A stretch of DNA of 23,002 nt, taken from contig JANPJV010000038.1 of the NCBI GenBank assembly GCA_031425695.1, positions 1-23,002 of the forward strand. Direction: 5' to 3'. Shown one piece after another: positions 8,192 to 15,375 of the stretch. Within the stretch, counting starts at the first letter, position 1; each line of letters opens with the position of its first letter. The notes beneath the pieces were generated by a model, which was not told the DNA's origin, searched no databases, and saw nothing but the letters and a program-made list of their open reading frames with translations. Source of the DNA: JANPJV01 sp031425695. GTDB lineage: Bacteria; Pseudomonadota; Gammaproteobacteria; Xanthomonadales; SZUA-5. A program made the position numbers and the translations under genes.

Positions 8192-9652
8192 TCACCCACC
8201 CACCCGATTGAAGCCCTTGGTCAAATTCTCCGCGAGCGCGCGTTCGGCCAGCGCCATGGCGCGGGTTTCGTTGACGGCGACTTCGACGGTGACCTTCAGC
8301 GGTTCGGCGCGGCGGGCCGAGTAGTCGGTCCAGTAGACGAGGTACGGAAACGGCAGGTCGCCAGCCTTGTGCACGACCACCAACTTCCTGAGCATTTCGC
8401 CCTTGGCGTAGACCTCGCGACGCAGGATGCGAGTCTCGTTGTTGGCGACTGCCGGGGTCGGCGCCTGGGCGCGTTCGATCACCTGCTCGATGCGGGCCCC
8501 GCCGCTCTGCCATTCCTTGTCCTCGCGCAGGCGCACGAAGCGCGAAAAGGTCAGCCGCGGAGCGGGCGACAGTCCGAGAAAGCGATACGCGCCGGCTGCT
8601 GCATCCCAGGCGATCAGCTGGGTCTTGAGCTCGCGGCCGCCCTCGGCGGTGAGGATGTCCTCGCCATGCACCTCGCAGACCAGTTTCGGGCGCACGAACT
8701 GCACAGGGCGGCCGGAGGAATCGGTCATCGGCAGTGGCGCATCGACTTTCAGCGGGCGCAGCTTGTCGAGCAGGCCGACGCGTTCGGCGTCGGTCAGCCC
8801 CGAGCCCACGCGCACGAAGGTCTGCACCAGCGCTTCAACTTCCGCGCCGGGATAGACGAGGCCGGTGAGAAAGGAGCTGATTCCGTACTGCCCCTCGAAC
8901 TCGCCTTCGACGAAGCCCAGGATCAGCGCATCGACGCTTCGGTGCGGCTTGATCTTGAAGGTCTCGGCCCGGTTGAGCCGGCGCACGATCACGCCCTCGC
9001 CGCCAGCCTCGATCGCCCGTTCGAATTCGGCCGCCACGCCGGTTTCGGGAACCACGCGCGCCGCCTGTACATGGCTGCGCGCATCGCCGTCGGCGCCGAC
9101 GAGCTCGCCGAGCAAGCTCAAGGTTTTCGCGAAATCGGCCTGCTGGCTGCGCAGGTCGCGCCCGTCGAGCATGACTACGTCCAGCAAGGCCAACCGGAGC
9201 TTCGCGATGTCCTCGTCGACGCCACCGAAGCTCACGCGGATGACTTCCGCGACGCCGGAGCGACGACCGCCGTCGAGCTCGTGCTTGGTTGACAGATACA
9301 GCTCGCAACGCAACAGCGCGCGCTTGACGCCGGCCGCGGTGAGCCGCGCGCCAAGCTCGTCGAGCGCCGCGAAGCCGACGCGCACGCGCCCGCCGGGCGC
9401 GGAGAACACGAACGGCTCGTGGCCAAGCTCGAAGTAGACGAAGACGCCTTCGCCATCGTACTTGTGTGCGACCAGCACCGGGTCCGCACCACCCAGCCTG
9501 GCCCCGAGCTCGGCCGGGATGAGCGCCTGGATCTTGCGCATCACCGCGTTCTCGAAATCGGTGGCGACCGCCATCAGCACGTGGTCGCTGACCGCGCTGC
9601 CGGTGGCAATGCCATAGCGGCCGCGCATGGCGAGCTTGCTGCGGTCGATCAT
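8192..9652 (-). CDS. ATP-dependent DNA ligase catalytic core with C-terminal extension
   Basis: A 486-residue protein with the ordered motifs of ATP-dependent polynucleotide ligases: motif I HKYDGEG (63-69, K64 the predicted adenylated lysine), III LLRCELY (113-119), IIIa ALLDVVMLDGRDL (155-167), IV EGVIVRR (219-225), V FKIKP (232-236). An OB-fold segment follows, with ILGFVEGEFEGQYG (244-257), VGSGLTD and PKLVCEVHGEDI, then motif VI RFVRLREDK (371-379). It would seal nicks via lysine-AMP and DNA-adenylate. It lacks the N-terminal DNA-binding domain of large ligases, and the usual motif I arginine is glycine. A region of about 85 residues after position 400, which I do not recognise, may bind partners. 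The ATG overlaps the stop of the upstream unknown gene (ATGA), so the two are coupled. Action on RNA, or on AMP transfer to another target, cannot be excluded. Confidence 0.85.
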   Translation of the reverse strand: MIDRSKLAMRGRYGIATGSAVSDHVLMAVATDFENAVMRKIQALIPAELGARLGGADPVLVAHKYDGEGVFVYFELGHEPFVFSAPGGRVRVGFAALDELGARLTAAGVKRALLRCELYLSTKHELDGGRRSGVAEVIRVSFGGVDEDIAKLRLALLDVVMLDGRDLRSQQADFAKTLSLLGELVGADGDARSHVQAARVVPETGVAAEFERAIEAGGEGVIVRRLNRAETFKIKPHRSVDALILGFVEGEFEGQYGISSFLTGLVYPGAEVEALVQTFVRVGSGLTDAERVGLLDKLRPLKVDAPLPMTDSSGRPVQFVRPKLVCEVHGEDILTAEGGRELKTQLIAWDAAAGAYRFLGLSPAPRLTFSRFVRLREDKEWQSGGARIEQVIERAQAPTPAVANNETRILRREVYAKGEMLRKLVVVHKAGDLPFPYLVYWTDYSARRAEPLKVTVEVAVNETRAMALAERALAENLTKGFNRVGG

Positions 9653-10359
9653 GACGTTTCTCCTGCAGCCGCGGCGTCCGGCAGCTTCAGTTCTTGATCG
9701 GACAGCAGCAACAGCAGCTTGTAGCGGCCTTGCGCATCAACCTCGCCGTGCAGGAAGGCGCGGTACGCGCTACCGGCCTCGCGCAGCACCAGCGGGGCGA
9801 CACCCTTGGCGCCAGCGCCAACCACCGCAATCTCGCCTTTCTGCGCGAGATCGCGCGCGAGATCGCGCAGGAACTCGAAGGTCAGCCCGTCGACGTGCGT
9901 GAGCTGCAGGCTCTGCTTGAAGGCGAACGCACAGAGCGTCTCGGCGACCGGGCGACGCTTGCCGACCTTGATGGGGTGCAGCTCATTGAGATTTGAACGG
10001 CGCACGAGATGCGGGCGCCGCGCCTTTTCCGCGCCATTGGCGTCGTAGACGACATCGGTGTCGGCGAAGTCGCCAATCGGCACCGGCGTGGGCGCAGCCG
10101 GATCGAACCAGGCCGGGGTCGCGTTGTCGGCATCGATCTCGCTGCCGGCGAGCTCCAGGTCGAGCTCAGGGTCGTCCCTGACGAGCGTGTCGAAATCCAC
10201 CTGCGCGTTGCGGCGCACGCCGCTGACCAGGCGGCGGTTGCCGACGTCCCCGACCGGCGTCGCGTTGCGCAGGCCCAGCTTGGGCTTGTCCAGCGGCAAG
10301 CCTTGCAGCGCAACCCGCGCGCTCTTGCCGCCGTATTCGAGATGGAGAGTCAGGGCCAT
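9649..10359 (-). CDS. Unrecognised ligase-associated protein (unknown 2)
   Basis: A 236-residue protein that I cannot assign to a family. It starts with a beta-like segment (MALTLHLEYGGKSARVALQG), continues through an acidic middle (about 48-90, VDFDTLVRDDPELDLELAGSE), then PTPVPIGDFADTDVVYDANG (about 90-110), and ends in an alternating helical and strand region (LLLLLSDQELKLP). There is no signal peptide, membrane segment or metal motif. The ATG at 10359 was preferred to a TTG at 10392 because it gives a clean MALTL start. The stop overlaps the ligase ATG, which strongly implies the two act together. The PVPI segment resembles one in the next gene upstream (10538-11104), so the two may share a domain. 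A ligase accessory or clamp-like role would be a guess. Confidence 0.72.
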   Translation of the reverse strand: MALTLHLEYGGKSARVALQGLPLDKPKLGLRNATPVGDVGNRRLVSGVRRNAQVDFDTLVRDDPELDLELAGSEIDADNATPAWFDPAAPTPVPIGDFADTDVVYDANGAEKARRPHLVRRSNLNELHPIKVGKRRPVAETLCAFAFKQSLQLTHVDGLTFEFLRDLARDLAQKGEIAVVGAGAKGVAPLVLREAGSAYRAFLHGEVDAQGRYKLLLLLSDQELKLPDAAAAGETS

Positions 10360-10411
10360 GGAGTGCTCTTGGGGAACCGGTGACTGGGTCAAACCCGGGC
10401 GATGAGATCAA

Positions 10412-10504
10412 GGGAATGGACGCAAAATGCGCAAAACCGCAAAGGACGCAAAAGTACAGCGGGGCAGCCTTTTAGCGTGCTTCAACTTTTGCGTTCATTC
10501 CATT
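10412..10504. repeat. Inverted repeat with ACGCAAAA units between unknown 1 and unknown 2
   Basis: GGAATGGACGCAAAA near 10413-10427 is matched inverted by TTTTGCGTTCATTCC (10487-10501), with one mismatch. A second option pairs ACGCAAAAGT (10446-10455) with ACTTTTGCGT (10485-10494). The left side holds several GCAAAA units (GCGCAAAACCGCAAAGGACGC). It is related in sequence to the element at 1362-1472 and fills the gap between two genes of the cluster. Confidence 0.65.
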
Positions 10505-10537
10505 GATCTGGCTAATGTCTTGGGCCTGGCTGCGACC

Positions 10538-11104
10538 CTAGACCATCGAGAAATCGAGCTCGTCGTCGTCGGCGACTTCCGCTTCGCTGTCGAAGAAGTC
10601 GTAGGCGACGGAAAGATCGACGAAGGTCGAGCGCCGCGCGACGCCGCAGAGCAGGAAGGCGCCGTCGGCGCGCACCAGCAGCAAGGCGTCCTTGGGTTGG
10701 TGCGATTTGCGGTAGTTGAATTCGGTGCGGTAGAGACCCTGGGCCAGGCCCTCGCCGTGCAGCGGGTAGACGTCGCTGACACCGAAGCCGGCGAGCTCGG
10801 TGATCGGCACCGGGGCTAAGGGCGACTCGATATCGAAGGAGCTCGGCTTCTGCTCGGCAACCTGGTCGTCGAGATAGCACTCGACCGCATCGACCGGGGT
10901 GCCCTGCGGGTCGACCTTGACGGAAGACACGCCGCTGGCGGGGATGAGCCGGCCAAAGGAGAGCAGAAGACCTCGGCTGAGCGCCTTGCCGTCCTTGTCG
11001 GCAATGCGCCGCGCGTAGCCGTAGAGCGCCTTCTTGTCGACCTTTGCGCCGATCTCGAAGCTGAGCGGCACACCGTCGTGATTGAACCTGAGCGCACGCG
11101 CCAT
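10538..11104 (-). CDS. Unrecognised protein, first gene of the cluster (unknown 1)
   Basis: A 188-residue protein that I do not recognise. It opens with MARALRFNHDGVPLSFEIGA, has a mixed alpha/beta pattern, a central APVPITELAGFGVSDVY segment (about 97-112), and an acidic C-terminus (DSEAEVADDDELDFSMV). No signal peptide, membrane span or metal motif is seen. The PVPI...DVY...G segment and a following Arg/Asn/His/Lys-containing stretch align loosely with unknown 2, suggesting a shared fold or ancient duplication. The ATG at 11104 has a GGAG motif nine bases upstream. It is the first gene of the minus-strand cluster, so a promoter should lie between 11105 and about 11174, next to a long hairpin; I see no convincing -35/-10 pair. 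Confidence 0.72.
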   Translation of the reverse strand: MARALRFNHDGVPLSFEIGAKVDKKALYGYARRIADKDGKALSRGLLLSFGRLIPASGVSSVKVDPQGTPVDAVECYLDDQVAEQKPSSFDIESPLAPVPITELAGFGVSDVYPLHGEGLAQGLYRTEFNYRKSHQPKDALLLVRADGAFLLCGVARRSTFVDLSVAYDFFDSEAEVADDDELDFSMV

Positions 11105-11174
11105 GCGTGAGAGCTCCGTGAAGCGGGGAGGTCAGACTAGCGGAGGCGGGGGGTGGTGCAAAGACGAATAAACC

Positions 11175-11267
11175 GTAGGTCATGTTGACCGCGCCAGCGA
11201 TCTACTTGACGGCCTTTGTCGACAGAAAGCCGTCAAGTAGACCGCTGGCGCGGTCAACATGACCTAC
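11175..11267. repeat. 39-nt near-perfect inverted repeat (GTAG-headed)
   Basis: The arms 11175-11213 and 11229-11267 match over 39 bases with a single mismatch (GCGATCTAC against GCGGTCTAC). The spacer 11214-11228 contains the palindrome GTCGAC. Each outer end begins GTAGGTCATGTTGACC, itself a small GTAG-headed palindrome (GGTCA TGT TGACC). It separates the OmpA-like gene (stop 11296) from the start of the ligase cluster (11104), both minus strand. Transcribed, it would form a very stable hairpin. A relative, GTAGGTCATCTTGGTCC, occurs at 14482-14498. Confidence 0.88.
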
Positions 11268-11295
11268 GTGAAATCACCAACGCTCCGTCCGGCCC

Positions 11296-12369
11296 TCAGA
11301 ACGGCACCAGCTCCACCCGCCGATTCTTCGCCCGCCCGTCCTCGTCGGCATTGCTGGCGACAGGCGCGAGATAGCTCACCCCGTTTGCGGAAAGACGCGA
11401 CGCAGCAATCGCGTAGTCGCGAGTGAGCGCTGCGCTGACGGCCTGTGCGCGCGACTTGCTCAGCAGGAAATTGGTATCGAGCCCGCCCTGATTGTCGGTG
11501 TGCCCGACGACGTGCAGCTTCATCGCCGGATTCTGCGTGAGCAGTTTCCCGATTTCGTCGAGTGCGGGCTTGGACTCTGCCTTGATCACATGGCTTCCCG
11601 TGTCGAAAAGGATCCCGTAAAGCGCGATGCGCCCGGTGTTGGTGAGCGCGGTGCTCATTTCGGCAGCGCTGACACTCACCATCTTCTGCTCGCGCGCCTT
11701 GAGCTCGAGCACGTCCACGATCGCAATCACGCGGTCGTTGAAAGGCTTGCAATAGAGGGTGTCCTTGCCGATGAAGGTATGCACGAGCACGTAGGCCTTG
11801 GACGGGATCTCGAAACTGGCGAAGCGCTGGTCGGCAATGCGTACGGCCTGCGCACAGTTGCCATTGGTGAAGTTCTCGTCGGTCACGCGGCTCATCGGCC
11901 ACAGCTTCATGGCCACGCTCTGGTCGCCGCCACCGCCTTCGGAATTGCGTTCGGCGTCGCCACCGCAGGCATCGGCCGAGCACTCGAAGCGCTTCTGCGC
12001 TCCCTGCGCGTTGAGCTCCTGCTCATAGCCGCGCAAGGCTTCGAGCGGGCTGCGTCCGGCCGGCAGCAGATAGACGATGCGCGTGCGCGCTCCCTCCATC
12101 GACTGCTTTTCCTTGAACTCGGACACGTAGTTGTTGCTCGAGTCGGCAGCGTCGGGAACCGTCGAGCGCGCCAGCGGTCCGGTTGGAAAGGTGTACTCGT
12201 CATAGGCCTTCTGGTCATACGCGACGATCAGGCTGCCCTCGAAACGCTTGAGCCAGGGCAGATCCTTGGACCCGGGGCGGTCGCTCTGCGGGTCGGTGGC
12301 TTCAGCCCAGGACGGGGCCGGTGGAGCCAGCAGCAGCGTTGCCAGGACAGCAATTGCGGAGAAGCGCAT
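11296..12369 (-). CDS. DUF4892-OmpA family envelope protein
   Basis: A 357-residue exported protein. Residues 1-22 form a signal peptide (hydrophobic VLATLLLAPPAP, predicted cut near SWA|EA). Residues about 35-240 resemble the DUF4892 region that often precedes an OmpA domain; this family call is from memory and only moderate. Residues about 246-357 are an OmpA-like peptidoglycan-binding domain with ILFDTGSHVI, VVGHTDNQGG (287-296) and KNRRVEL near the end. No lipobox is seen, so it is probably periplasmic or outer-membrane-linked through peptidoglycan. Four cysteines (C130, C135, C172, C207) could form disulfides. The ATG has a GAGGT ribosome site five bases upstream. It is divergent from the cardiolipin synthase gene, consistent with an envelope theme. 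OmpA domains of this type tether the envelope to the cell wall. Confidence 0.85.
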   Translation of the reverse strand: MRFSAIAVLATLLLAPPAPSWAEATDPQSDRPGSKDLPWLKRFEGSLIVAYDQKAYDEYTFPTGPLARSTVPDAADSSNNYVSEFKEKQSMEGARTRIVYLLPAGRSPLEALRGYEQELNAQGAQKRFECSADACGGDAERNSEGGGGDQSVAMKLWPMSRVTDENFTNGNCAQAVRIADQRFASFEIPSKAYVLVHTFIGKDTLYCKPFNDRVIAIVDVLELKAREQKMVSVSAAEMSTALTNTGRIALYGILFDTGSHVIKAESKPALDEIGKLLTQNPAMKLHVVGHTDNQGGLDTNFLLSKSRAQAVSAALTRDYAIAASRLSANGVSYLAPVASNADEDGRAKNRRVELVPF

Positions 12370-12517
12370 GGGTGACCTCGAAGGTGGTTGAGGGTTGGCC
12401 GGGACAAGGCCGGTTCGAATAGATACGTAGCCGCCAGCTCATCCATGACAGTCGCATCACACGTTGTTAAGGATTCTATTCACGCTGACCGACTTTCAGG
12501 ATTGACGGCCCTCGCAA
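12370..12517. promoter_or_regulatory. Divergent intergenic region between OmpA-like and cardiolipin synthase genes
   Basis: The 148-base spacer must carry promoters for both flanking genes because they diverge. It is less GC-rich around 12460-12485 (CACGTTGTTAAGGATTCTATT), which is a plausible promoter core, but I cannot fix -35/-10 boxes with confidence. No repeat is seen here. Confidence 0.4.
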
Positions 12518-13882
12518 ATGAGCAAACCAAATGGCGGGCGACCGATCGCTGCTACATCGGAGAAGGAACATGGCGATGGCTCAGGGAAGAAACGTATCAC
12601 GTGGACGCGTAAGCGCATGATCACCGCCGCGCTCATTGGTGCCGCCATCGCGGTCGTACTGACCGTGATCGTGATGAACTTCATGGAGTCGGAAAAGCGC
12701 ATCCACCAGCCGCTCGTGCACAAGTATGGCCTGGACGAGCCGCAGTTCCTGCGCGAGCTCGGCACGCTGCTCGGTCCGGCGATCATCGACGGCAATAAAG
12801 TCGTCAACTACGAGAATGGCAAGGAAATCTTTCCGGCCATGCTGGAGGGGATCAAGTCTGCGCAGAAGAGCATCACCTTCGAGACCTATATCTACTGGTC
12901 GGGTACTGTCGGCAAAAAGTTTGCTGCTGCACTGGAAGAACGCGCGAGCGCCGGCGTCAAGGTGCATGTGCTGATCGACTGGGTTGGCAGCCAGAAGATC
13001 GAGGACTCCATGCTTGAAGAGATGGAAAAAGCCGGCGTCGAAGTGCAGAAGTTCCACCCGCTGCATTGGTACAACCTCGGTCGCATGAACAATCGCACCC
13101 ACCGCAAGCTGCTGATCATCGACGGCAAGGTCGGCTACACCGGCGGTGTCGGCATTGCCGACGAATGGGACGGTGACGCCGTCGATGGAAAGCATTGGCG
13201 CGACTCACACTATCGGCTCGACGGACCTGCGGTGGCGCAGATGCAGGCTGCCTTCATGGACAACTGGATCAAGACCAGCGGCACTGTGCTGCAGGGTGAG
13301 ATTTATTTCCCCAAGTTGGAACCGGTCGGCACCGTCCTGGGCCAGGTATTCACCAGTTCGCCCGAGGGTGGCGGTGACAGCATGCAGTTGATGTACCTGA
13401 TGTCGGTCGCGGCCGCCGAGCGCACCATCGACATCTCAGCGGCCTATTTCGTCCCCGACCAGCTCACCCGCGACGGCATCATCGCCGCGCTCAAGCGCGG
13501 GGTCAAAGTGCGGATCCTGGTGCCCGGCCCCTTCATCGATTCGCAGATCGTGCGCAAGGCCTCGCGCGCGCAGTGGGGTGAAATGTTGCAAGCCGGAGCG
13601 GCGATCTACGAGTACCAGCCGTCGATGTTTCACTGCAAGTTGCTGGTGGTCGACCAACAGCTGGTGTCAGTCGGCTCCACCAACTTCGACAACCGCTCGT
13701 TCCGGCTCAACGACGAGGCCAACCTCAACGTCTATGACAAGGCCTTCGCCGCCCATATCCTGACGGTGTTCGAGAAAGATCTGCGTCATGGCCGCCTGGT
13801 CACTTACGAAGAGTGGAAAAACCGGCCTTGGACCGACAAGTTCGTCGAAAAGGTGTCGTCGCTGTTTTCCTCGCAAATGTAA
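12518..13882 (+). CDS. Cardiolipin synthase-like phospholipase D protein (ClsB-like)
   Basis: A 454-residue membrane enzyme of the phospholipase D superfamily. A basic cytoplasmic N-terminus is followed by one membrane helix at about 35-55 (ITAALIGAAIAVVLTVIV). It has two HKD motifs: H195/K197/D202 in HRKLLIID, followed by GGVGIADEW, and H372/K374/D379 in HCKLLVVD, followed by GSTNFDNRS. This two-HKD layout with one N-terminal helix is typical of bacterial cardiolipin synthases, which join phosphatidylglycerol to a second lipid head group at the inner membrane. Which second lipid is used cannot be told. It starts at ATG 12518; a weak AGGA lies upstream. Promoter elements should be in the divergent spacer. 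Alternative: another PLD-type transphosphatidylase. Confidence 0.92.
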   Translation: MSKPNGGRPIAATSEKEHGDGSGKKRITWTRKRMITAALIGAAIAVVLTVIVMNFMESEKRIHQPLVHKYGLDEPQFLRELGTLLGPAIIDGNKVVNYENGKEIFPAMLEGIKSAQKSITFETYIYWSGTVGKKFAAALEERASAGVKVHVLIDWVGSQKIEDSMLEEMEKAGVEVQKFHPLHWYNLGRMNNRTHRKLLIIDGKVGYTGGVGIADEWDGDAVDGKHWRDSHYRLDGPAVAQMQAAFMDNWIKTSGTVLQGEIYFPKLEPVGTVLGQVFTSSPEGGGDSMQLMYLMSVAAAERTIDISAAYFVPDQLTRDGIIAALKRGVKVRILVPGPFIDSQIVRKASRAQWGEMLQAGAAIYEYQPSMFHCKLLVVDQQLVSVGSTNFDNRSFRLNDEANLNVYDKAFAAHILTVFEKDLRHGRLVTYEEWKNRPWTDKFVEKVSSLFSSQM

Positions 13883-14039
13883 GCTCGTAAATGACGACTT
13901 GACCGCGAGCACATTGGACGCAAAACTGGCTTGCGGTTGCTCCGTGGCACCTGCGCGATGATTGTCCCGTAACGGCCGATAGACTGGCGCGACCTTTCCG
14001 GGCACGGCGCGGGGCGCCATTTGACCTACGGAAAAGCTC

Positions 14040-14483
14040 ATGCCCGGAATCATCTCTCTCCGCGTGATCGTGCTCGAGCCGCCGGCCGGGGCATGCTTTG
14101 CCGTGCAGTGCGGCAAGGACGAGCTGATCCCGCCCATCGCGAGCACGGCCATGGAACTGCGCTTCGAGTTTGAAGTACGTGTGCAATCGGGGCCGGACGG
14201 ACGGCCGAACTTTCTGGGTGGGTGCGCGCACGGACCACGCGAGGGGCGCTTCGTCTACGTCAATTCGGGCGGGCGTGCCGGGCAGGCGGCAACGCAGTGG
14301 GACCGCCGCGCGAAGATTTCGTTGATGGGAATCGAGTGGGCGCAGCTTGACGCCCTGCAGGAACAGCCGGGCAGCCTCCTCGAAGCACGCATCGGCGGCC
14401 GCGCGAAGGATGGCGGGCCGGCCTGTGCAAGCGTCCCGATCATCGGCGGCTGGCGAGTCGTCGGAGCCTCAGCTTCCACGTAG
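14040..14483 (+). CDS. DUF5990 family protein
   Basis: A 147-residue soluble protein matching the DUF5990 family as I know it: LRVIVLEPPAG at the start, FEFEVRVQ, PNFLGGCAHGP, GRFVYVN, then WDRRAKISLMGIEW, and the C-terminal AKDGGPACASVPIIGGW. The family has no known function and is often annotated only as hypothetical. There is no signal peptide or membrane segment. It stands alone on the plus strand between the cardiolipin synthase gene (157 bases upstream, with nothing else evident in that gap) and a convergent thioesterase gene. The 103-base convergent gap holds REP-like repeats. Confidence 0.85.
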   Translation: MPGIISLRVIVLEPPAGACFAVQCGKDELIPPIASTAMELRFEFEVRVQSGPDGRPNFLGGCAHGPREGRFVYVNSGGRAGQAATQWDRRAKISLMGIEWAQLDALQEQPGSLLEARIGGRAKDGGPACASVPIIGGWRVVGASAST

Positions 14484-14566
14484 GTCATCTTGGTCCGGGC
14501 GGCGCAGCCGCATCGCGATTGATGGGTCCAAGTCGAGCCGAAGCGTCCGCGCAAGCGCAGACCCAC
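14482..14566. repeat. REP-like repeats in the convergent gap
   Basis: GTAGGTCATCTTGGTCC (14482-14498) resembles the head of the 11175 hairpin. A single reverse copy of the GTGG family lies at 14543-14566 (GCGTCCGCGC, loop AA, GCGCAGAC, CCAC). Placement between convergent genes is the usual REP position. The repeat starts at the DUF5990 stop codon. Confidence 0.7.
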
Positions 14567-14586
14567 CACAAGCGACCCATACCGCC

Positions 14587-15375
14587 TTACCCAAACACGA
14601 CCATCGATTGCCGGCTGATCGCAGCCAGGCCGCCGTCGGGGGCATGGATCAAAGTCGACTGGCTGGTGTAGCCATCGCGCGCGGCGACAAGCTCGGCGTC
14701 GATGCGCCAGCCTTCGAGTGGCAGTGCGGCAAAGTCCTCCCGGAAGAGCTCGAGCATCCAGGTCATCGAGCTGCCGGGCGTCGGCTTCGGCAGCATCGAT
14801 AGCGCGACTGGCGGTATGAAATCAGCGATCGCAATGAGGTGCGCCTCGCTCATCGGACCGGCATCAGCCAGGTCGAGCAACACCACGCCGCGGCGCGCCG
14901 GGTCGCCGGAGAACGGCAGGCTGCCGTCGATCCAGCGCGCCCGGAAATGCTGGGTGAACACGGGGGCGCCACCACCGGCGATCGGCGGCAGCTCGAGCAT
15001 CCGTCCCGGGGCGACTTCGCGCATGGGCGGCAGGTGCGCGATCACTGACACGCGGGCCCGGCCAAAGACGCCGACCACCAGTGCCAGCAACTCCCCGCAA
15101 AGCTCGATCCGCGCCTCGACATGGGTGGCACTGTTGCCAACCCGAAGCACACGTGCGTACGCCGCCGCAGGACCCGGCGGGACCGGTGCGATGAACGTCA
15201 CCTGCAGGGTGCGCAGCGGCAGTTCCGCGGGAACCAGCGTGCGCATGGCGAGCAATGCGAACGCCACCTGCAATCCGCCAAAGGCGCTGCGGCCCTGCAG
15301 CCAGTCTTCGGAAATATCGAAACGAGCCTCGCCAGCGGCGACAACGGCCGCGCGCAACTGCTCGCTCAGAATCAT
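14587..15375 (-). CDS. Acyl-CoA thioesterase-like protein (TesB/double-hotdog type)
   Basis: A 262-residue protein resembling the TesB-like thioesterase families with two fused hotdog domains. The first domain shows FDISEDWLQGRSAFGGLQVAFAL (an N-terminal strand, then the GG helix start). The second begins around FTQHFRARWIDGSLPF and ends with YTSQSTLIHAPDGGLAAISRQSMVVFG, a C-terminal pattern typical of this family. Such enzymes hydrolyse acyl-CoA to free acid and CoA in the cytoplasm. The start ATG at 15375 overlaps the stop of the upstream PEP mutase-like gene (ATGA), so the two are translationally coupled. An open frame continues upstream inside that gene but is not needed. Substrate unknown. 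Confidence 0.85.
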   Translation of the reverse strand: MILSEQLRAAVVAAGEARFDISEDWLQGRSAFGGLQVAFALLAMRTLVPAELPLRTLQVTFIAPVPPGPAAAYARVLRVGNSATHVEARIELCGELLALVVGVFGRARVSVIAHLPPMREVAPGRMLELPPIAGGGAPVFTQHFRARWIDGSLPFSGDPARRGVVLLDLADAGPMSEAHLIAIADFIPPVALSMLPKPTPGSSMTWMLELFREDFAALPLEGWRIDAELVAARDGYTSQSTLIHAPDGGLAAISRQSMVVFG

